Counted from the stretch's first letter, positions 8,826-20,246 are shown. The stretch is DNA of 40,258 bases from Arenimonas sp. (GCA_026398695.1 JAPLSJ010000086.1:1-40258); one strand, 5' to 3'. Translations and numbers: made by a program. The notes: generated by a model not told the origin, from the letters alone.

Positions 8826-9983
8826 CTACTTCAGGAACAGCCCGATCACGTCATTGGTGAAGCGCTGCCCCAGGGCCGTCGGCCGCCAATGCCCGTCGCT
8901 GGACTCCAGCCAGCCCCGCTCGCGCGCCGCGGCCAGTTCGCCCGCGATGACGCCGCGGTCCAGGCCCGTGCGGACTTCGAAGTCGGCCAGGGAAAAGCCC
9001 TCCACCAGGCGCAGCGCGTTGAGCATGTAGTCGAACGGCAGGTTGGCGGGCGTGATCGGGTCGTCACCGCCGATGCCCTGCGGGGTGCCGGCATGGGCGA
9101 TGAAGTCGCGCGGGTTCTTGGGCTTCCAGCGCCGCAGCACTTCGCCGGTGGCGCCCGAGCTGATCTTGCCGTGGGCGCCCGCGCCGATGCCCAGGTAGTC
9201 GCCGAAGCGCCAGTAGTTGAGGTTGTGCGCGCACTGCCGGCCCGGCTTGGCGTAGGCCGACACTTCGTACTGCGCATAGCCGGCGTCGGCCATCGCTTCG
9301 ATGCAGCGCTCCTGGATGTCCCAGGCGCTGTCCTCGTCGGGCAGGCCCTCGGGCGGGCGGACGGCGAAGGCGGTGTTGGGCTCCATCGTCAGCTGGTAGT
9401 GCGACAGGTGCGCGGGCTGCAGCGCGATGGCGCGCTCCACGTCGTGCAGGGCCATGGCCAGGTCCTGGCCGGGCAGGGCGTACATCAGGTCGAGGTTGAG
9501 GTTGTCGTAGCCGGCGTCCTGGGCCAGCTTCACGGCGCGCTCGGCTTCGCCGCTGTCGTGGATGCGGCCCAGGCGCTGCAGGCAGCCGTCGTCGAAGCTC
9601 TGGATGCCGAAGCTGATGCGGTTGACGCCGGCGGCGAGGTAGGCCTCGAAGCGGCCGTGTTCGGCGGTGCCGGGGTTGCACTCCATGGTGATCTCGGCCG
9701 ACGGCGCGAAGCGCAGCCGCGCGCTGCAGGCGTCCAGGATGGCGCCGATGGCGTCGGGCATGAACAGGCTGGGGGTGCCGCCGCCGAAGAACACGCTGTG
9801 CACGGTGCGGCCCCAGACCAGCGGCAGGTCCTGTTCCAGGTCGCGCACCAGCGCCGCCACGTACTCGGCCACCGGCAGCTCGCCCTTCTGGCCATGGGAA
9901 TTGAAGTCGCAGTACGGGCACTTCTTCACGCACCACGGGATGTGGATGTAAAGCGAAAGCGGCGGTGGAATCAGCGCGGTCAC
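8826..9983 (-). CDS. hemW: Radical SAM heme chaperone HemW
   Basis: HemW is a radical-SAM protein that binds heme and delivers it to respiratory enzymes; it was formerly confused with coproporphyrinogen oxidase HemN. The 385-aa length and the cluster-binding CVKKCPYC (C18, C22, C25) followed directly by DF fit HemW rather than HemN, which has a fourth cysteine. FFGGGTPS and the HemN C-terminal winged-helix region are present. The GTG start at 9983 overlaps the rdgB stop (GTGA), so the two are translationally coupled. It is the last gene of the rph-rdgB-hemW operon. Confidence 0.93.
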   Translation of the reverse strand: MTALIPPPLSLYIHIPWCVKKCPYCDFNSHGQKGELPVAEYVAALVRDLEQDLPLVWGRTVHSVFFGGGTPSLFMPDAIGAILDACSARLRFAPSAEITMECNPGTAEHGRFEAYLAAGVNRISFGIQSFDDGCLQRLGRIHDSGEAERAVKLAQDAGYDNLNLDLMYALPGQDLAMALHDVERAIALQPAHLSHYQLTMEPNTAFAVRPPEGLPDEDSAWDIQERCIEAMADAGYAQYEVSAYAKPGRQCAHNLNYWRFGDYLGIGAGAHGKISSGATGEVLRRWKPKNPRDFIAHAGTPQGIGGDDPITPANLPFDYMLNALRLVEGFSLADFEVRTGLDRGVIAGELAAARERGWLESSDGHWRPTALGQRFTNDVIGLFLK

Positions 9984-10573
9984 AGCTCGGCCAGGCGCTC
10001 GCGCAGCCGGGCCAGGGCCAGGCCGCGGTGGCTGATTCGGTTCTTGAGGTGGGGTTCGAGCTCGGCGGCCGACACGCCGTGGGCCGGTACGAAGAACACC
10101 GGGTCATAGCCAAAGCCGCCGTCGCCGCGCGGCGCCTCGAGCACCAGGCCCGGCCAGACGCCTTCGGCGACCAGCGGCTGCGGGTCGTTGGCATGGCGCA
10201 TCAGCACCAGCACGCAGTAGAAGTGCGCGCGCCGGCGTGCGCCCACCAGGCCTTCCATCTCGCTGAGCAGCCTGGCGTTGTTGGCCGCGCTGTCGCCGTG
10301 GCGGCCGGCGTAGCGCGCGCTGTAGAGGCCGGGCGCACCGCCCAGGGCATCCACCACCAGGCCCGAATCGTCGCCCAGGGCCGGCAGGCCCGTGGCTTCG
10401 CTGGCGTGGCGGGCCTTGATGATGGCGTTTTCGAGGAAGGTGCGGCCGTCCTCGATGGCATCGCCTACGCCGAGCTCGCCCTGCGTGACCAGTTCGAAGC
10501 CGGCCTGCGCCAGCAGCGGCTGCAGTTCGGCCAGCTTGCCGGCGTTGGACGTGGCCAGGACGAGCTTGGGCAT
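9980..10573 (-). CDS. rdgB: dITP/XTP pyrophosphatase (non-canonical purine NTPase)
   Basis: A 197-aa house-cleaning enzyme that hydrolyses dITP, ITP and XTP to monophosphates, keeping damaged purines out of DNA and RNA. It begins with the family signature LATSNAGKLAEL and contains GDDSGL (metal-binding acidic residues), PGLYSARYAG, GGFGYDPVF and a C-terminal SHRG motif. The ATG at 10573 lies 4 nt after the rph stop. An upstream in-frame extension exists but runs inside rph and lacks homology to the family start. Confidence 0.95.
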   Translation of the reverse strand: MPKLVLATSNAGKLAELQPLLAQAGFELVTQGELGVGDAIEDGRTFLENAIIKARHASEATGLPALGDDSGLVVDALGGAPGLYSARYAGRHGDSAANNARLLSEMEGLVGARRRAHFYCVLVLMRHANDPQPLVAEGVWPGLVLEAPRGDGGFGYDPVFFVPAHGVSAAELEPHLKNRISHRGLALARLRERLAEL

Positions 10574-10577
10574 GGGC

Positions 10578-11306
<729 letters not shown>

Positions 11307-11372
11307 GGGGGCAATCCGGCATTGTCTGGCCGGCTAGATTACCATTCGCCCTCACCACCACCGGGCCCGCCC

Positions 11373-12236
11373 ATGATCCGCAGCATGACCGCCTTCGCCG
11401 CCTGCGAGCGCGCCGCCACCGGCGGCACCCTGGCGTGCGAACTGCGCGCGGTGAACCACCGCTTCCACGAGCTGTCGGTGCGCGCCCCCGAGGAGCTGCG
11501 CGCGATCGAGCCGGCCCTGCGCGAACGCGTGGCCCTGAAGGTGTCGCGCGGCAAGATCGACCTGGCGCTGCGCTTCCGCCCCGCCGGCGGTGGCCGCGCC
11601 GACCTGAAAGTGAACGACGCGCTGCTGGCCCAGCTGGCCAAGGTCGCCGCACATACGCACGACCTGTTCCCCGGCCTGCGCACCGAGTTCACCGAGCTGC
11701 TGCGCTACCCCGGCGTGGTCGAGGAGGATCCGCTGGACCAGGCCGGCCTGCAGGCCGAGGCGCTGTCGCTGCTGGACGAGACGCTGCTTGAGTTCGTCGC
11801 CGCCCGCGAGCGCGAGGGCGCCAAGCTGGCCGCCGTGATGCTCGAGCGCCTGGACGGCATCGAGCGCATCACCACCCAGGTCAAGCAGTGGCTGCCCGAG
11901 ATCCGGGCCGCCCTGCGCGCCAAGCTCGACGCGAAGCTGGCCGACCTCAAGCTGCCGCTCGAGCCGGGCCGCCTGGAACAGGAAGTGGTGCTGAACCTGC
12001 AGAAGATCGACGTGGACGAGGAGCTCGACCGCCTCGCCAGCCACGTGGCCGAGGCGCGCCGGGTGTTCGGCCTGCCCGAGGCCGTCGGCCGCCGCCTGGA
12101 CTTCCTGATGCAGGAGTTCAACCGCGAGGCCAATACGCTGGGCTCGAAGTCGGTGGACAGCCGCACCACGCAGGCCGCCGTCGAGCTCAAGGTGCTGATC
12201 GAACAGCTGCGCGAACAGGTACAAAACCTCGAATGA
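11373..12236 (+). CDS. yicC: YicC family endoribonuclease-like protein
   Basis: A 287-aa protein of the YicC/YloC family, stress-related RNA-binding or endoribonuclease proteins in Enterobacteria and Firmicutes. The N-terminal MIRSMTAFA and ELRAVNHRFHEL are the hallmark start. The C-terminal LDFLMQEFNREANTLGSKS and KVLIEQLREQVQNLE are the hallmark end. The next gene, gmk, starts inside its stop codon (ATGA), the usual yicC-gmk pairing. The ATG at 11373 is the first position that gives the conserved N-terminus. Confidence 0.93.
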   Translation: MIRSMTAFAACERAATGGTLACELRAVNHRFHELSVRAPEELRAIEPALRERVALKVSRGKIDLALRFRPAGGGRADLKVNDALLAQLAKVAAHTHDLFPGLRTEFTELLRYPGVVEEDPLDQAGLQAEALSLLDETLLEFVAAREREGAKLAAVMLERLDGIERITTQVKQWLPEIRAALRAKLDAKLADLKLPLEPGRLEQEVVLNLQKIDVDEELDRLASHVAEARRVFGLPEAVGRRLDFLMQEFNREANTLGSKSVDSRTTQAAVELKVLIEQLREQVQNLE

Positions 12237-12862
12237 GCCCTCTGCGCGGAACCCTCTACATCGTCGCCGCGCCCTCCGGGGCCGGCAAGTCGAGCCTGGT
12301 GAACGCGGTGCTGGCCCGCGAAACCGGCATCGCGCTGTCCATCTCGTTCACGTCGCGGGCGCCGCGGCCGGGCGAGCGCCACGCGCACCACTACCACTTC
12401 GTGGACAAGCCGGAGTTCGAGCGCATGATCGCCGCCGGCGATTTCTTCGAGCACGCGCTGGTGCACGGTGACTACAAGGGCACGGCCCGCCAGTCGGTGG
12501 AGCCGCAGCTGGCCGCGGGCAAGGACGTGCTGCTGGAAATCGACTGGCAGGGCGCGCGCCAGGTGCGGGAGAAGATGCCCGATGCCATCAGCGTGTTCAT
12601 CCTGCCGCCGTCGCTGGACGCGCTGCAGACGCGCATGCGCAACCGGGGCCAGGACACCGAGGAAGTGATCGCGCGCCGGCTTGCCGCGGCCCGCGAGGAA
12701 ATGTCCCACTACGACGAGTTCGATTTCGTCATCGTCAACGAACACTTCGACGCCGCCGCCGCCGAGCTGCGCTCGATCTTCGTCGCCCAGCGCCTGCGCC
12801 AGCCCGACCAGGCCCGGCGCCACGCCGCCCTCATCGCCGAGCTCCTCGCCGTCAAAGCCTGA
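12233..12862 (+). CDS. gmk: Guanylate kinase
   Basis: It phosphorylates GMP/dGMP to GDP/dGDP. The 209-aa protein has the P-loop APSGAGKS at 13-20, the GMP-binding SISFTSRAPRPGE segment, and FFEHALVHGDYKGT, EIDWQGARQVR and the lid region IARRLAAAREEM. It is translationally coupled to yicC (ATGA overlap). A large non-coding palindromic element begins within a few bases of its stop. Functionally it sits near rpoZ and spoT, a linkage between guanine nucleotides and (p)ppGpp that is common in proteobacteria. Confidence 0.96.
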   Translation: MSPLRGTLYIVAAPSGAGKSSLVNAVLARETGIALSISFTSRAPRPGERHAHHYHFVDKPEFERMIAAGDFFEHALVHGDYKGTARQSVEPQLAAGKDVLLEIDWQGARQVREKMPDAISVFILPPSLDALQTRMRNRGQDTEEVIARRLAAAREEMSHYDEFDFVIVNEHFDAAAAELRSIFVAQRLRQPDQARRHAALIAELLAVKA

Positions 12863-12863
12863 G

Positions 12864-13349
12864 GCGCGTGCGCCGTGCGCACGACATGTCGTTTTTCGGC
12901 GGCCGGGCGCACACCGCGACTTCATCGCAGCGCCATCCCACACACAAGGGGTTCGCCGCCCGCTCCTCGGAACGACGTCCCTGTCCACCGAGGAGCGGCC
13001 GTTACGGCCTCCTGCCTTCACTTCGTCAAACCCCTTGTGTGTGGGCTGTCGCCCCGGACGCATCGGGCACACTGTGGCCCCGAGTTGGCGAGACGGAAGG
13101 GCCAGGACGTGACTTCGACAATCCGCGAAAGCGCGGCGTCATAGCGGGGCTGGTGATCTTGCGGCGGCGTGCCCGGGACATCCGGGGCGACGTCACACAC
13201 ACAGGGCACCCCTGAAGTGGAGGGCAGGAGGCCCGGAACGGCCGGCTTTTGCTGCCAGGGATGGCGCTAGCAAGAATCCGGGCAGGGGTGCCCTGTGTGT
13301 GGGGCGGCGCTCGCCGTACAGGCACATGTCGTGCGCATTGCGCACGTGC
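12864..13349. repeat. Nested inverted-repeat element, non-coding, about 486 bp
   Basis: This fills most of the 624-nt gap between gmk and rpoZ. Its ends, 12864-12889 and 13324-13349, are inverted copies matching at 23 of 26 positions. Inside are two long hairpins. The left one has perfect 17-bp arms at 12937-12953 and 13029-13045, enclosing a second perfect 10-bp inverted repeat (12961-12970/12988-12997). The right one has perfect 19-bp arms at 13196-13214 and 13283-13301. The two hairpins are diverged inverted copies of each other: both have CACACACA-rich arms, similar loop segments (about 12998-13024 against 13218-13245) and similar flanks (about 13046-13072 against 13165-13192). No open frame here has codon bias or a recognisable protein. 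It looks like a MITE-like or duplicated REP-like element; the family is not known to me. Confidence 0.8.
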
Positions 13350-13387
13350 GGGCGGGGGCAGGACGGAGCGAAGGGGGGGGGGTGGAT

Positions 13388-13416
13388 TTGCGGCGGGGGC
13401 GGCCCGGGCGTACAAT
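13388..13416 (+). promoter_or_regulatory. Sigma-70-type promoter of rpoZ
   Basis: TTGCGG (13388-13393), a 17-nt spacer and TACAAT (13411-13416) lie upstream of rpoZ. A run of ten G residues (13373-13382) ends 5 nt before the -35 box. The expected start near 13423 leaves a leader of about 64 nt. Confidence 0.7.
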
Positions 13417-13486
13417 GCACGGTTCGCGTAACCCCTTGATTTGCCGTGGGTGCCCAGGCCGGGTGCTCTGCGGTTGAGGAGATCCA

Positions 13487-13789
13487 ATGGCCCGCATCAC
13501 CGTGGAAGACTGCCTGTCCGTCGTCGACAACCGCTTCGAGCTGGTCCTGATGGCGTCCAAGCGCGCCCGCCAGCTGGCCAAGGGCGTCGAGCCCACCCTC
13601 GACAACAGCGAACACCAGGACAAGCCGACCGTGCTGGCCCTGCGCGAGATCGCCGCCCGCAAGATCGACGCCAAGCTGATCGACGAAGTCGAGAAGTCCG
13701 AGCGCGAGCGCGCCGAGCGTGAAGCCCTCGAGTGGGCTGCCGCCGAAGTGGTGGACGACGACCTTTCCAAGGGCGGCGACGACCTCTGA
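13487..13789 (+). CDS. rpoZ: DNA-directed RNA polymerase omega subunit
   Basis: A 100-aa omega subunit, which helps assemble RNA polymerase and forms part of a (p)ppGpp site in proteobacteria. It opens with [10 protein letters not shown] and contains [16 protein letters not shown] and [11 protein letters not shown], the universal omega core. GAGGAG lies 8 nt before the ATG. It is followed by a REP hairpin and then spoT, the standard proteobacterial order. Confidence 0.96.
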   Translation: MARITVEDCLSVVDNRFELVLMASKRARQLAKGVEPTLDNSEHQDKPTVLALREIAARKIDAKLIDEVEKSERERAEREALEWAAAEVVDDDLSKGGDDL

Positions 13790-13816
13790 TCCCCGGGCCC
13801 CCGGGCCCCGGATCCT

Positions 13817-13881
13817 TGTGGGAGGGACTTGAGTCGCGATGCTTTCCAGCCGGGAGCATCGGGACTGAAGTCCCTCCCACA
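13817..13881. repeat. REP-like palindromic hairpin (GTGGGAGGGACTT type)
   Basis: Perfect 14-bp outer arms (13817-13830 and 13868-13881) and an almost perfect inner stem close an 11-nt loop. The arm sequence TGTGGGAGGGACTT resembles the dispersed intergenic REP repeats of Xanthomonadaceae and Pseudomonads, which are associated with RAYT (IS200-like) transposases. It lies between rpoZ and spoT and could attenuate transcription or stabilise the rpoZ transcript. No RAYT gene is in the window. Confidence 0.75.
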
Positions 13882-13946
13882 TTTGTTTCCGGCGACTGCA
13901 AAGTCGCGGCATTGATGCGTTTGGCGTGGCCGCGTAGTCTGGCCCC

Positions 13947-16118
13947 ATGTCTTCTTTCTCGCCGCCCCAGCTGGCCGATATCGGCCCGGACCCGTGTCCG
14001 GAGGCAGTGATTGCGCTGGAAAAGCGGCTTGCGGACTACCTTCCGCCCGACCAGGTGAAGCTGGTCCGCAAGGCTTACGAAATGGGCGCCCGCGCCCACG
14101 AGGGCCAGACCCGCAAGAGCGGCGAGGCCTACATCACCCATCCCGTGGCCGTGGCCGGCATCCTGGCTGACCTGCGGCTGGACGCCGAAACCCTGTGCGC
14201 CGCCATCCTGCACGACGCGCTGGAAGACACGCCGCTGCCGCGCAGTGAAATCGAAGCCGGCTTCAGCCCCACCGTGGCCGAGCTGGTGGACGGCGTCACC
14301 AAGCTCGACAAGCTGCAGTTCCGCGATCGCCAGGAAGCCGCCGCCGAGAGCTTCCGCAAGATGATGCTGGCGATGGCGCGCGACCTGCGCGTGATCCTCA
14401 TCAAGCTCGCCGACCGCCTGCACAACATGCGCACGCTCGATGCGATGGCGGTGGAGTCGCGCCGGCGCATCGCCCGCGAGACGCTGGAAATCTACGCGCC
14501 CATCGCCCAGCGCCTGGGCATGAACAAGATCAAGGCCGAACTGCAGGACCTGGGTTTCCGGGCGCTGTACCCGTACCGGCATGCGGTGATTTCCAAGCGC
14601 ATCGCCTCCCAGCCGGTGATGCGCCGCGAGGCGCTGGCCACCATCGAGGCACAGATGGCGCAGCGCCTGGCCCAGGAAGGCCTGCGCAACCACCTGGTCA
14701 GCCGCGTCAAGGCGCCGTGGAGCATCTATACGAAGATGCGCCAGGAGAACAAGAACCTCGAGCAGGTGCTCGACGTCTTCGGCTTCCGCATCGTGGTGCC
14801 CACCGTGATGCAGTGCTACCACGCGCTGGGCGCCGTGCATTCGATCTACAAGCCGCTGGACGCCCGCTTCCGCGACTTCATCGCCATCCCCAAGGCCAAC
14901 GGCTACCAGAGCCTGCACACCGTGCTGTTCGGTCCCTACGGGGCGCCGGTGGAGGTGCAGATCCGCACCGAGGACATGGACCTGGTGGCCGAGCGAGGCA
15001 TCGCCGCGCACTGGGTCTACAAGACCGCCGGCAGCGGCGGCAGCGCGGCGCAGGCGCGCGCCCAGGACTGGGTGCGCAACCTGATGGTCACCCAGCAGAG
15101 CGCGGGCTCGTCGCTGGAATTCCTGGAAAACGTCAAGGTCGACCTGTTCCCCGACGAGGTCTACCTGTTCACGCCCAAGGGCGACATCCTGGCCCTGCCG
15201 CGCAACGCCACGGCGCTCGATTTCGCCTACGCCGTGCACACCGACGTGGGCAACCACGCCGTCGCCGCGCGCGTGGACAAGAAGCTGGGCCCGCTGCGCA
15301 CCAAGCTGGCCAGCGGCCAGAGCGTCGAAATCATCACCGCGCCCTCGGCCACGCCAGGTCCGCAGTGGCTGGAGTTCGTGGTTTCGAGCAAGGCGCGCAC
15401 CGCTATCCGGCACTTCCTCAAGCGGCTCGAGCACGAGGACGCCGTGGACCTCGGCCACCGCATGCTCGACCGCGCGCTGGAAGGCATGGACAGCTCGCTC
15501 GACCGCATCCCGGCCGGGCGCATCGAGCAGCTGCTTTCCGAGCTGCGCCATCGCCGGCTGGAGGAGCTGCTGGCCGACATCGCCCTGGGCAACCGCATGC
15601 CCGCGCAGGTGGCGCGCATGCTGGTGCACGGCCAGGACGAGCTGCCGCTGTCGTCGGCCACGCTGTCGCACAACAGCAGCGAGCGCATCATGATCTCGGG
15701 CAGCGAGCGCGGCGTGCTGAGCTTCGCCGCCTGCTGCCACCCGATCCCGGGCGACGAGATCATGGGCTACCTCAGCGCCGGCAAGGGCGTGGTGGTGCAC
15801 CGCGCCGACTGCCCGAACGTGGCCGAGTACCGCAAGTTCCCCGAGCGCTGCGTTCCCATGGCCTGGGACCGCAACGTCGAGGGCGACTACCGCGTGGCGC
15901 TGCGCATCGAAGTCGAGAACAAGCCGGGCGTGCTGGCCCAGGTGGCGGCGGCCGTCGCCGAGAGCAACTCCAACATCGACGCGGTGGAATACCGCGAGCG
16001 CGACGTGGCGGTGTCGGTGATGGAGTTCTCCATCGAGGTGCGCAACCGCAAGCACCTTGCCGACGTCATCCGCCGCGTGCGCCGCCTGGGCGTGGTGCAC
16101 GGCGTGCAGCGGCTCTGA
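13947..16118 (+). CDS. spoT: Bifunctional (p)ppGpp synthetase/hydrolase SpoT
   Basis: A 723-aa Rel/SpoT-family stringent-response enzyme. The N-terminal HD hydrolase domain is intact (THP at H65, HD at 89-90, ED at 93-94), so it can degrade (p)ppGpp. The synthetase domain has VKAPWSIYTKM, FGFRIVV, NGYQSLHT and VEVQIRT. A TGS domain (VYLFTPKGDI, about 405-465) and a C-terminal ACT domain (VENKPGVLAQV, about 650-723) follow. The cysteines expected in the CC/zinc-finger region are present (AACCHPIPGD). An in-frame TAG 12 nt upstream fixes the ATG at 13947. No clear Shine-Dalgarno site is visible. Confidence 0.95.
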   Translation: MSSFSPPQLADIGPDPCPEAVIALEKRLADYLPPDQVKLVRKAYEMGARAHEGQTRKSGEAYITHPVAVAGILADLRLDAETLCAAILHDALEDTPLPRSEIEAGFSPTVAELVDGVTKLDKLQFRDRQEAAAESFRKMMLAMARDLRVILIKLADRLHNMRTLDAMAVESRRRIARETLEIYAPIAQRLGMNKIKAELQDLGFRALYPYRHAVISKRIASQPVMRREALATIEAQMAQRLAQEGLRNHLVSRVKAPWSIYTKMRQENKNLEQVLDVFGFRIVVPTVMQCYHALGAVHSIYKPLDARFRDFIAIPKANGYQSLHTVLFGPYGAPVEVQIRTEDMDLVAERGIAAHWVYKTAGSGGSAAQARAQDWVRNLMVTQQSAGSSLEFLENVKVDLFPDEVYLFTPKGDILALPRNATALDFAYAVHTDVGNHAVAARVDKKLGPLRTKLASGQSVEIITAPSATPGPQWLEFVVSSKARTAIRHFLKRLEHEDAVDLGHRMLDRALEGMDSSLDRIPAGRIEQLLSELRHRRLEELLADIALGNRMPAQVARMLVHGQDELPLSSATLSHNSSERIMISGSERGVLSFAACCHPIPGDEIMGYLSAGKGVVVHRADCPNVAEYRKFPERCVPMAWDRNVEGDYRVALRIEVENKPGVLAQVAAAVAESNSNIDAVEYRERDVAVSVMEFSIEVRNRKHLADVIRRVRRLGVVHGVQRL

Positions 16119-16125
16119 CGGCCGC

Positions 16126-16155
16126 TGGCCGGCGGCATGGGCCGGCCCCTACAAT
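16126..16155 (+). promoter_or_regulatory. Possible promoter of ridA-recG
   Basis: TACAAT at 16150-16155 is a good -10 box, but the -35 candidate TGGCCG (18-nt spacer) matches consensus at only three positions. It lies in the 67-nt gap between spoT and ridA, which may instead be co-transcribed. Confidence 0.4.
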
Positions 16156-16185
16156 CAGCGTTCCCCGACTGCACCGAGGCCCGCC

Positions 16186-16569
16186 ATGTCCCGTGAACCC
16201 ATCAGCACCCCGCTTGCGCCGGCCGCCATCGGGCCCTATTCGCAGGCCGTGCGCGCCGGCGGCACCGTTTACCTGTCGGGCCAGATACCGCTCGATCCCG
16301 CCACCGGCGAACTCGTGCAGGCCGACATCGCCACCGAGGCCCGGCGCGTCTTCGACAACCTCAGGGCCGTTTGCGCGGCTGCCGGCGGTTCGATGGACCA
16401 CGTCGCGCGCGTCGGCATCTACCTCACCGACCTGGCCGATTTCGCGGCGGTGAATGCCGTGATGGCGGACTACTTCCAGGCGCCGTACCCCGCGCGTTCG
16501 ACCATCCAGGTGTCGGCGCTGCCGCGCGGCGCGCGGGTAGAGGTCGACGCCATCCTCGTCACTGGCTGA
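16186..16569 (+). CDS. ridA: RidA family enamine/imine deaminase
   Basis: A 127-aa RidA (YjgF/YER057c/UK114) protein that hydrolyses reactive 2-aminoacrylate-type enamines released by PLP enzymes. Conserved segments include AIGPYSQAV, GTVYLSGQIPLDP, the arginine of PARSTIQV that binds the substrate carboxylate, and the closing VEVDAILV. The ATG at 16186 follows GAGG. The spoT-ridA-recG order is typical of the Xanthomonads. Confidence 0.95.
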   Translation: MSREPISTPLAPAAIGPYSQAVRAGGTVYLSGQIPLDPATGELVQADIATEARRVFDNLRAVCAAAGGSMDHVARVGIYLTDLADFAAVNAVMADYFQAPYPARSTIQVSALPRGARVEVDAILVTG

Positions 16570-16573
16570 CTCG

Positions 16574-18703
<2,130 letters not shown>

Positions 18704-18747
18704 GCCGGGCTTCTCTTTCCGGCGTCCTCCTCTTGCATACTCCGGCC

Positions 18748-19680
18748 ATGGACGAACGCATCCCGCTTCTCATCGACACCGACCCCGGCGTGGACGACGC
18801 GCTGGCCCTTCTGATGGCATTCGCCGACCGGCGCCATCGCCTGCTCGGGCTCACCATCGCCGCCGGCAACGTCGGCCTGCGCCACACCGTGGCCAACGCG
18901 CTCAAGCTGTGCGACGTCGCCGGCGTGGACGTGCCGGTGTTCGCCGGCTGCCCGGTGCCGCTGCTGCACGAGGCCGAGGACGCCGCCTACGTGCACGGCC
19001 AGGACGGCTTCGGCGATACCGGCTACGCGCCTTCCGCGCGATCGGCGCAGGACGAACACGCCGCGCTCGCCATCATCCGCCTGGCCAGGGAAAACGCCGG
19101 GCGGCTGCTGCTGGTCACCCTGGGCCCGTTGACCAACCTCGCGCTGGCCGTGCGCCTGGACCCCGACCTGCCTTCGCGCATCGGCCGCCTGGTGGTGATG
19201 GGCGGCGCGGTGACGGGGCAGGGCAACACTTCGATCCCGGCCGAGTTCAACATCGCCTTCGATCCGGAAGCGGCGGACGTGGTGTTCCGGGCGTTCCCGC
19301 GCTTCGAGCTGGTGGACTGGGAGGCGGTGACCCGCCACGGGCTGGCGCATGCCGACGTGGCCGGCTGGCTGGCCGCCGGGGATGCCCGCGGGCAGTTCTA
19401 CGAACTGATCTCCCGGGCCAACCGCGCCCGCCCGGCCGACCATCGCGGCGGCCGCTGGCTCAGCGCCGACGCCCTGGCGATGGCGGCCGCGCTGCAGCCC
19501 GATGGCGTGGCCCGCGCCGAGGACCGTTTCCTGGCGGTGGAGCTGGAAGGAAGGCACAGCCGGGGCGCCACCCTGGTGGACTGGCAGCGGCGCACGGGCC
19601 GCCCGGCCAATGCCCGCATCGTCATGGAATACGACCAGGCCCGGTTCGAGGCCCAGCTGCAGGCCGCACTGGGGGCTTGA
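18748..19680 (+). CDS. Nucleoside hydrolase (IunH/RihA family)
   Basis: A 310-aa N-ribosyl hydrolase that splits nucleosides into base and ribose for salvage. The calcium/ribose-binding DTDPGVDD lies at 10-17. The family segments [23 protein letters not shown] and [16 protein letters not shown] are present. The ATG at 18748 gives the conserved N-terminus; the open frame running back through recG is a shadow. There is no obvious Shine-Dalgarno site and no adjacent nucleoside transporter. Base specificity cannot be read from the sequence. Confidence 0.92.
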   Translation: MDERIPLLIDTDPGVDDALALLMAFADRRHRLLGLTIAAGNVGLRHTVANALKLCDVAGVDVPVFAGCPVPLLHEAEDAAYVHGQDGFGDTGYAPSARSAQDEHAALAIIRLARENAGRLLLVTLGPLTNLALAVRLDPDLPSRIGRLVVMGGAVTGQGNTSIPAEFNIAFDPEAADVVFRAFPRFELVDWEAVTRHGLAHADVAGWLAAGDARGQFYELISRANRARPADHRGGRWLSADALAMAAALQPDGVARAEDRFLAVELEGRHSRGATLVDWQRRTGRPANARIVMEYDQARFEAQLQAALGA

Positions 19681-19699
19681 ACCCGGGGCACGCAAAGAC

Positions 19700-19729
19700 T
19701 TGCGGCGGGCTCGGGGCCGGGCCTATAAT
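19700..19729 (+). promoter_or_regulatory. Sigma-70-type promoter of rpmE2
   Basis: TTGCGG (19700-19705), an 18-nt spacer and a perfect TATAAT (19724-19729) lie just before the L31 gene. This is the clearest -10 box in the window. It uses the same -35 hexamer as the rpoZ promoter. Confidence 0.75.
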
Positions 19730-19769
19730 GACGGTCTTTTCCCACGTAAACACCGGCGGAGCAATTGCC

Positions 19770-20012
19770 ATGAAGGCCGACATCCATCCGAATTACAAAG
19801 AAGTCGTCTTCCAGGACCTGTCCTCCGACTTCGCGTTCCTCACCCGTTCCACCCTGTCGAGCAAGGACAAGGTCACCTGGACGGACGGCAACGAATACAC
19901 CCTGATCAAGGTCGACATCACCTCCGCTTCGCACCCGTTCTACACGGGCAAGCAGAAGGTCATGGACACCGGCGGCCGCGTCGACCGCTTCCGCAAGCGC
20001 TACGCCAAGTAA
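19770..20012 (+). CDS. rpmE2: 50S ribosomal protein L31 type B
   Basis: An 80-aa L31. It starts [14 protein letters not shown] and ends [12 protein letters not shown]. It has no cysteines, so it lacks the zinc-ribbon CxxC of type A L31 and belongs to the zinc-independent type B form. Elsewhere this paralogue is often induced by zinc limitation through Zur, but no Zur box is recognised here. It has its own strong promoter and a strong terminator, and is therefore a single-gene unit. GGAG precedes the ATG by about 8 nt. Confidence 0.96.
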   Translation: MKADIHPNYKEVVFQDLSSDFAFLTRSTLSSKDKVTWTDGNEYTLIKVDITSASHPFYTGKQKVMDTGGRVDRFRKRYAK

Positions 20013-20045
20013 TCGCCCCGCCCGGGCAACCGGGTCGCGGCAGGG

Positions 20046-20070
20046 AAGGCCACCTCCGGGTGGCCTTTTT
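20046..20070 (+). terminator. Intrinsic terminator of rpmE2
   Basis: A perfect 9-bp stem (AAGGCCACC/GGTGGCCTT) with a TCCG loop runs into a T-tract ending at 20070. It is 34 nt after the L31 stop. Confidence 0.9.
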
Positions 20071-20246
20071 CGTTCCGGGGCAACCCCGACCAAGGTTCAT
20101 GCCTTCGTCACTGACTTGGCCGCGAACCCTGTGAGATACTTCGGCGAATGGTGGCCGCCCCGGCGGTGCCTTCCAATCTCAGTAGCGAACGCCGCGCCAG
20201 AGCCTTCGTGGATGCGGGTCGCGCCATCCCTGAAAGGAGTCAGCCC

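Noticed and set aside
12868-13487. Several open frames of 60-150 codons on both strands between gmk and rpoZ
   Set aside because: They cross the nested inverted repeats, have repeat-driven composition and match no family pattern; they are by-products of GC-rich palindromes.
14717-16453. A 578-codon open frame overlapping spoT and ridA in another frame
   Set aside because: Arg/Gly/Pro-rich shadow; spoT and ridA have full domain sets in their own frames.
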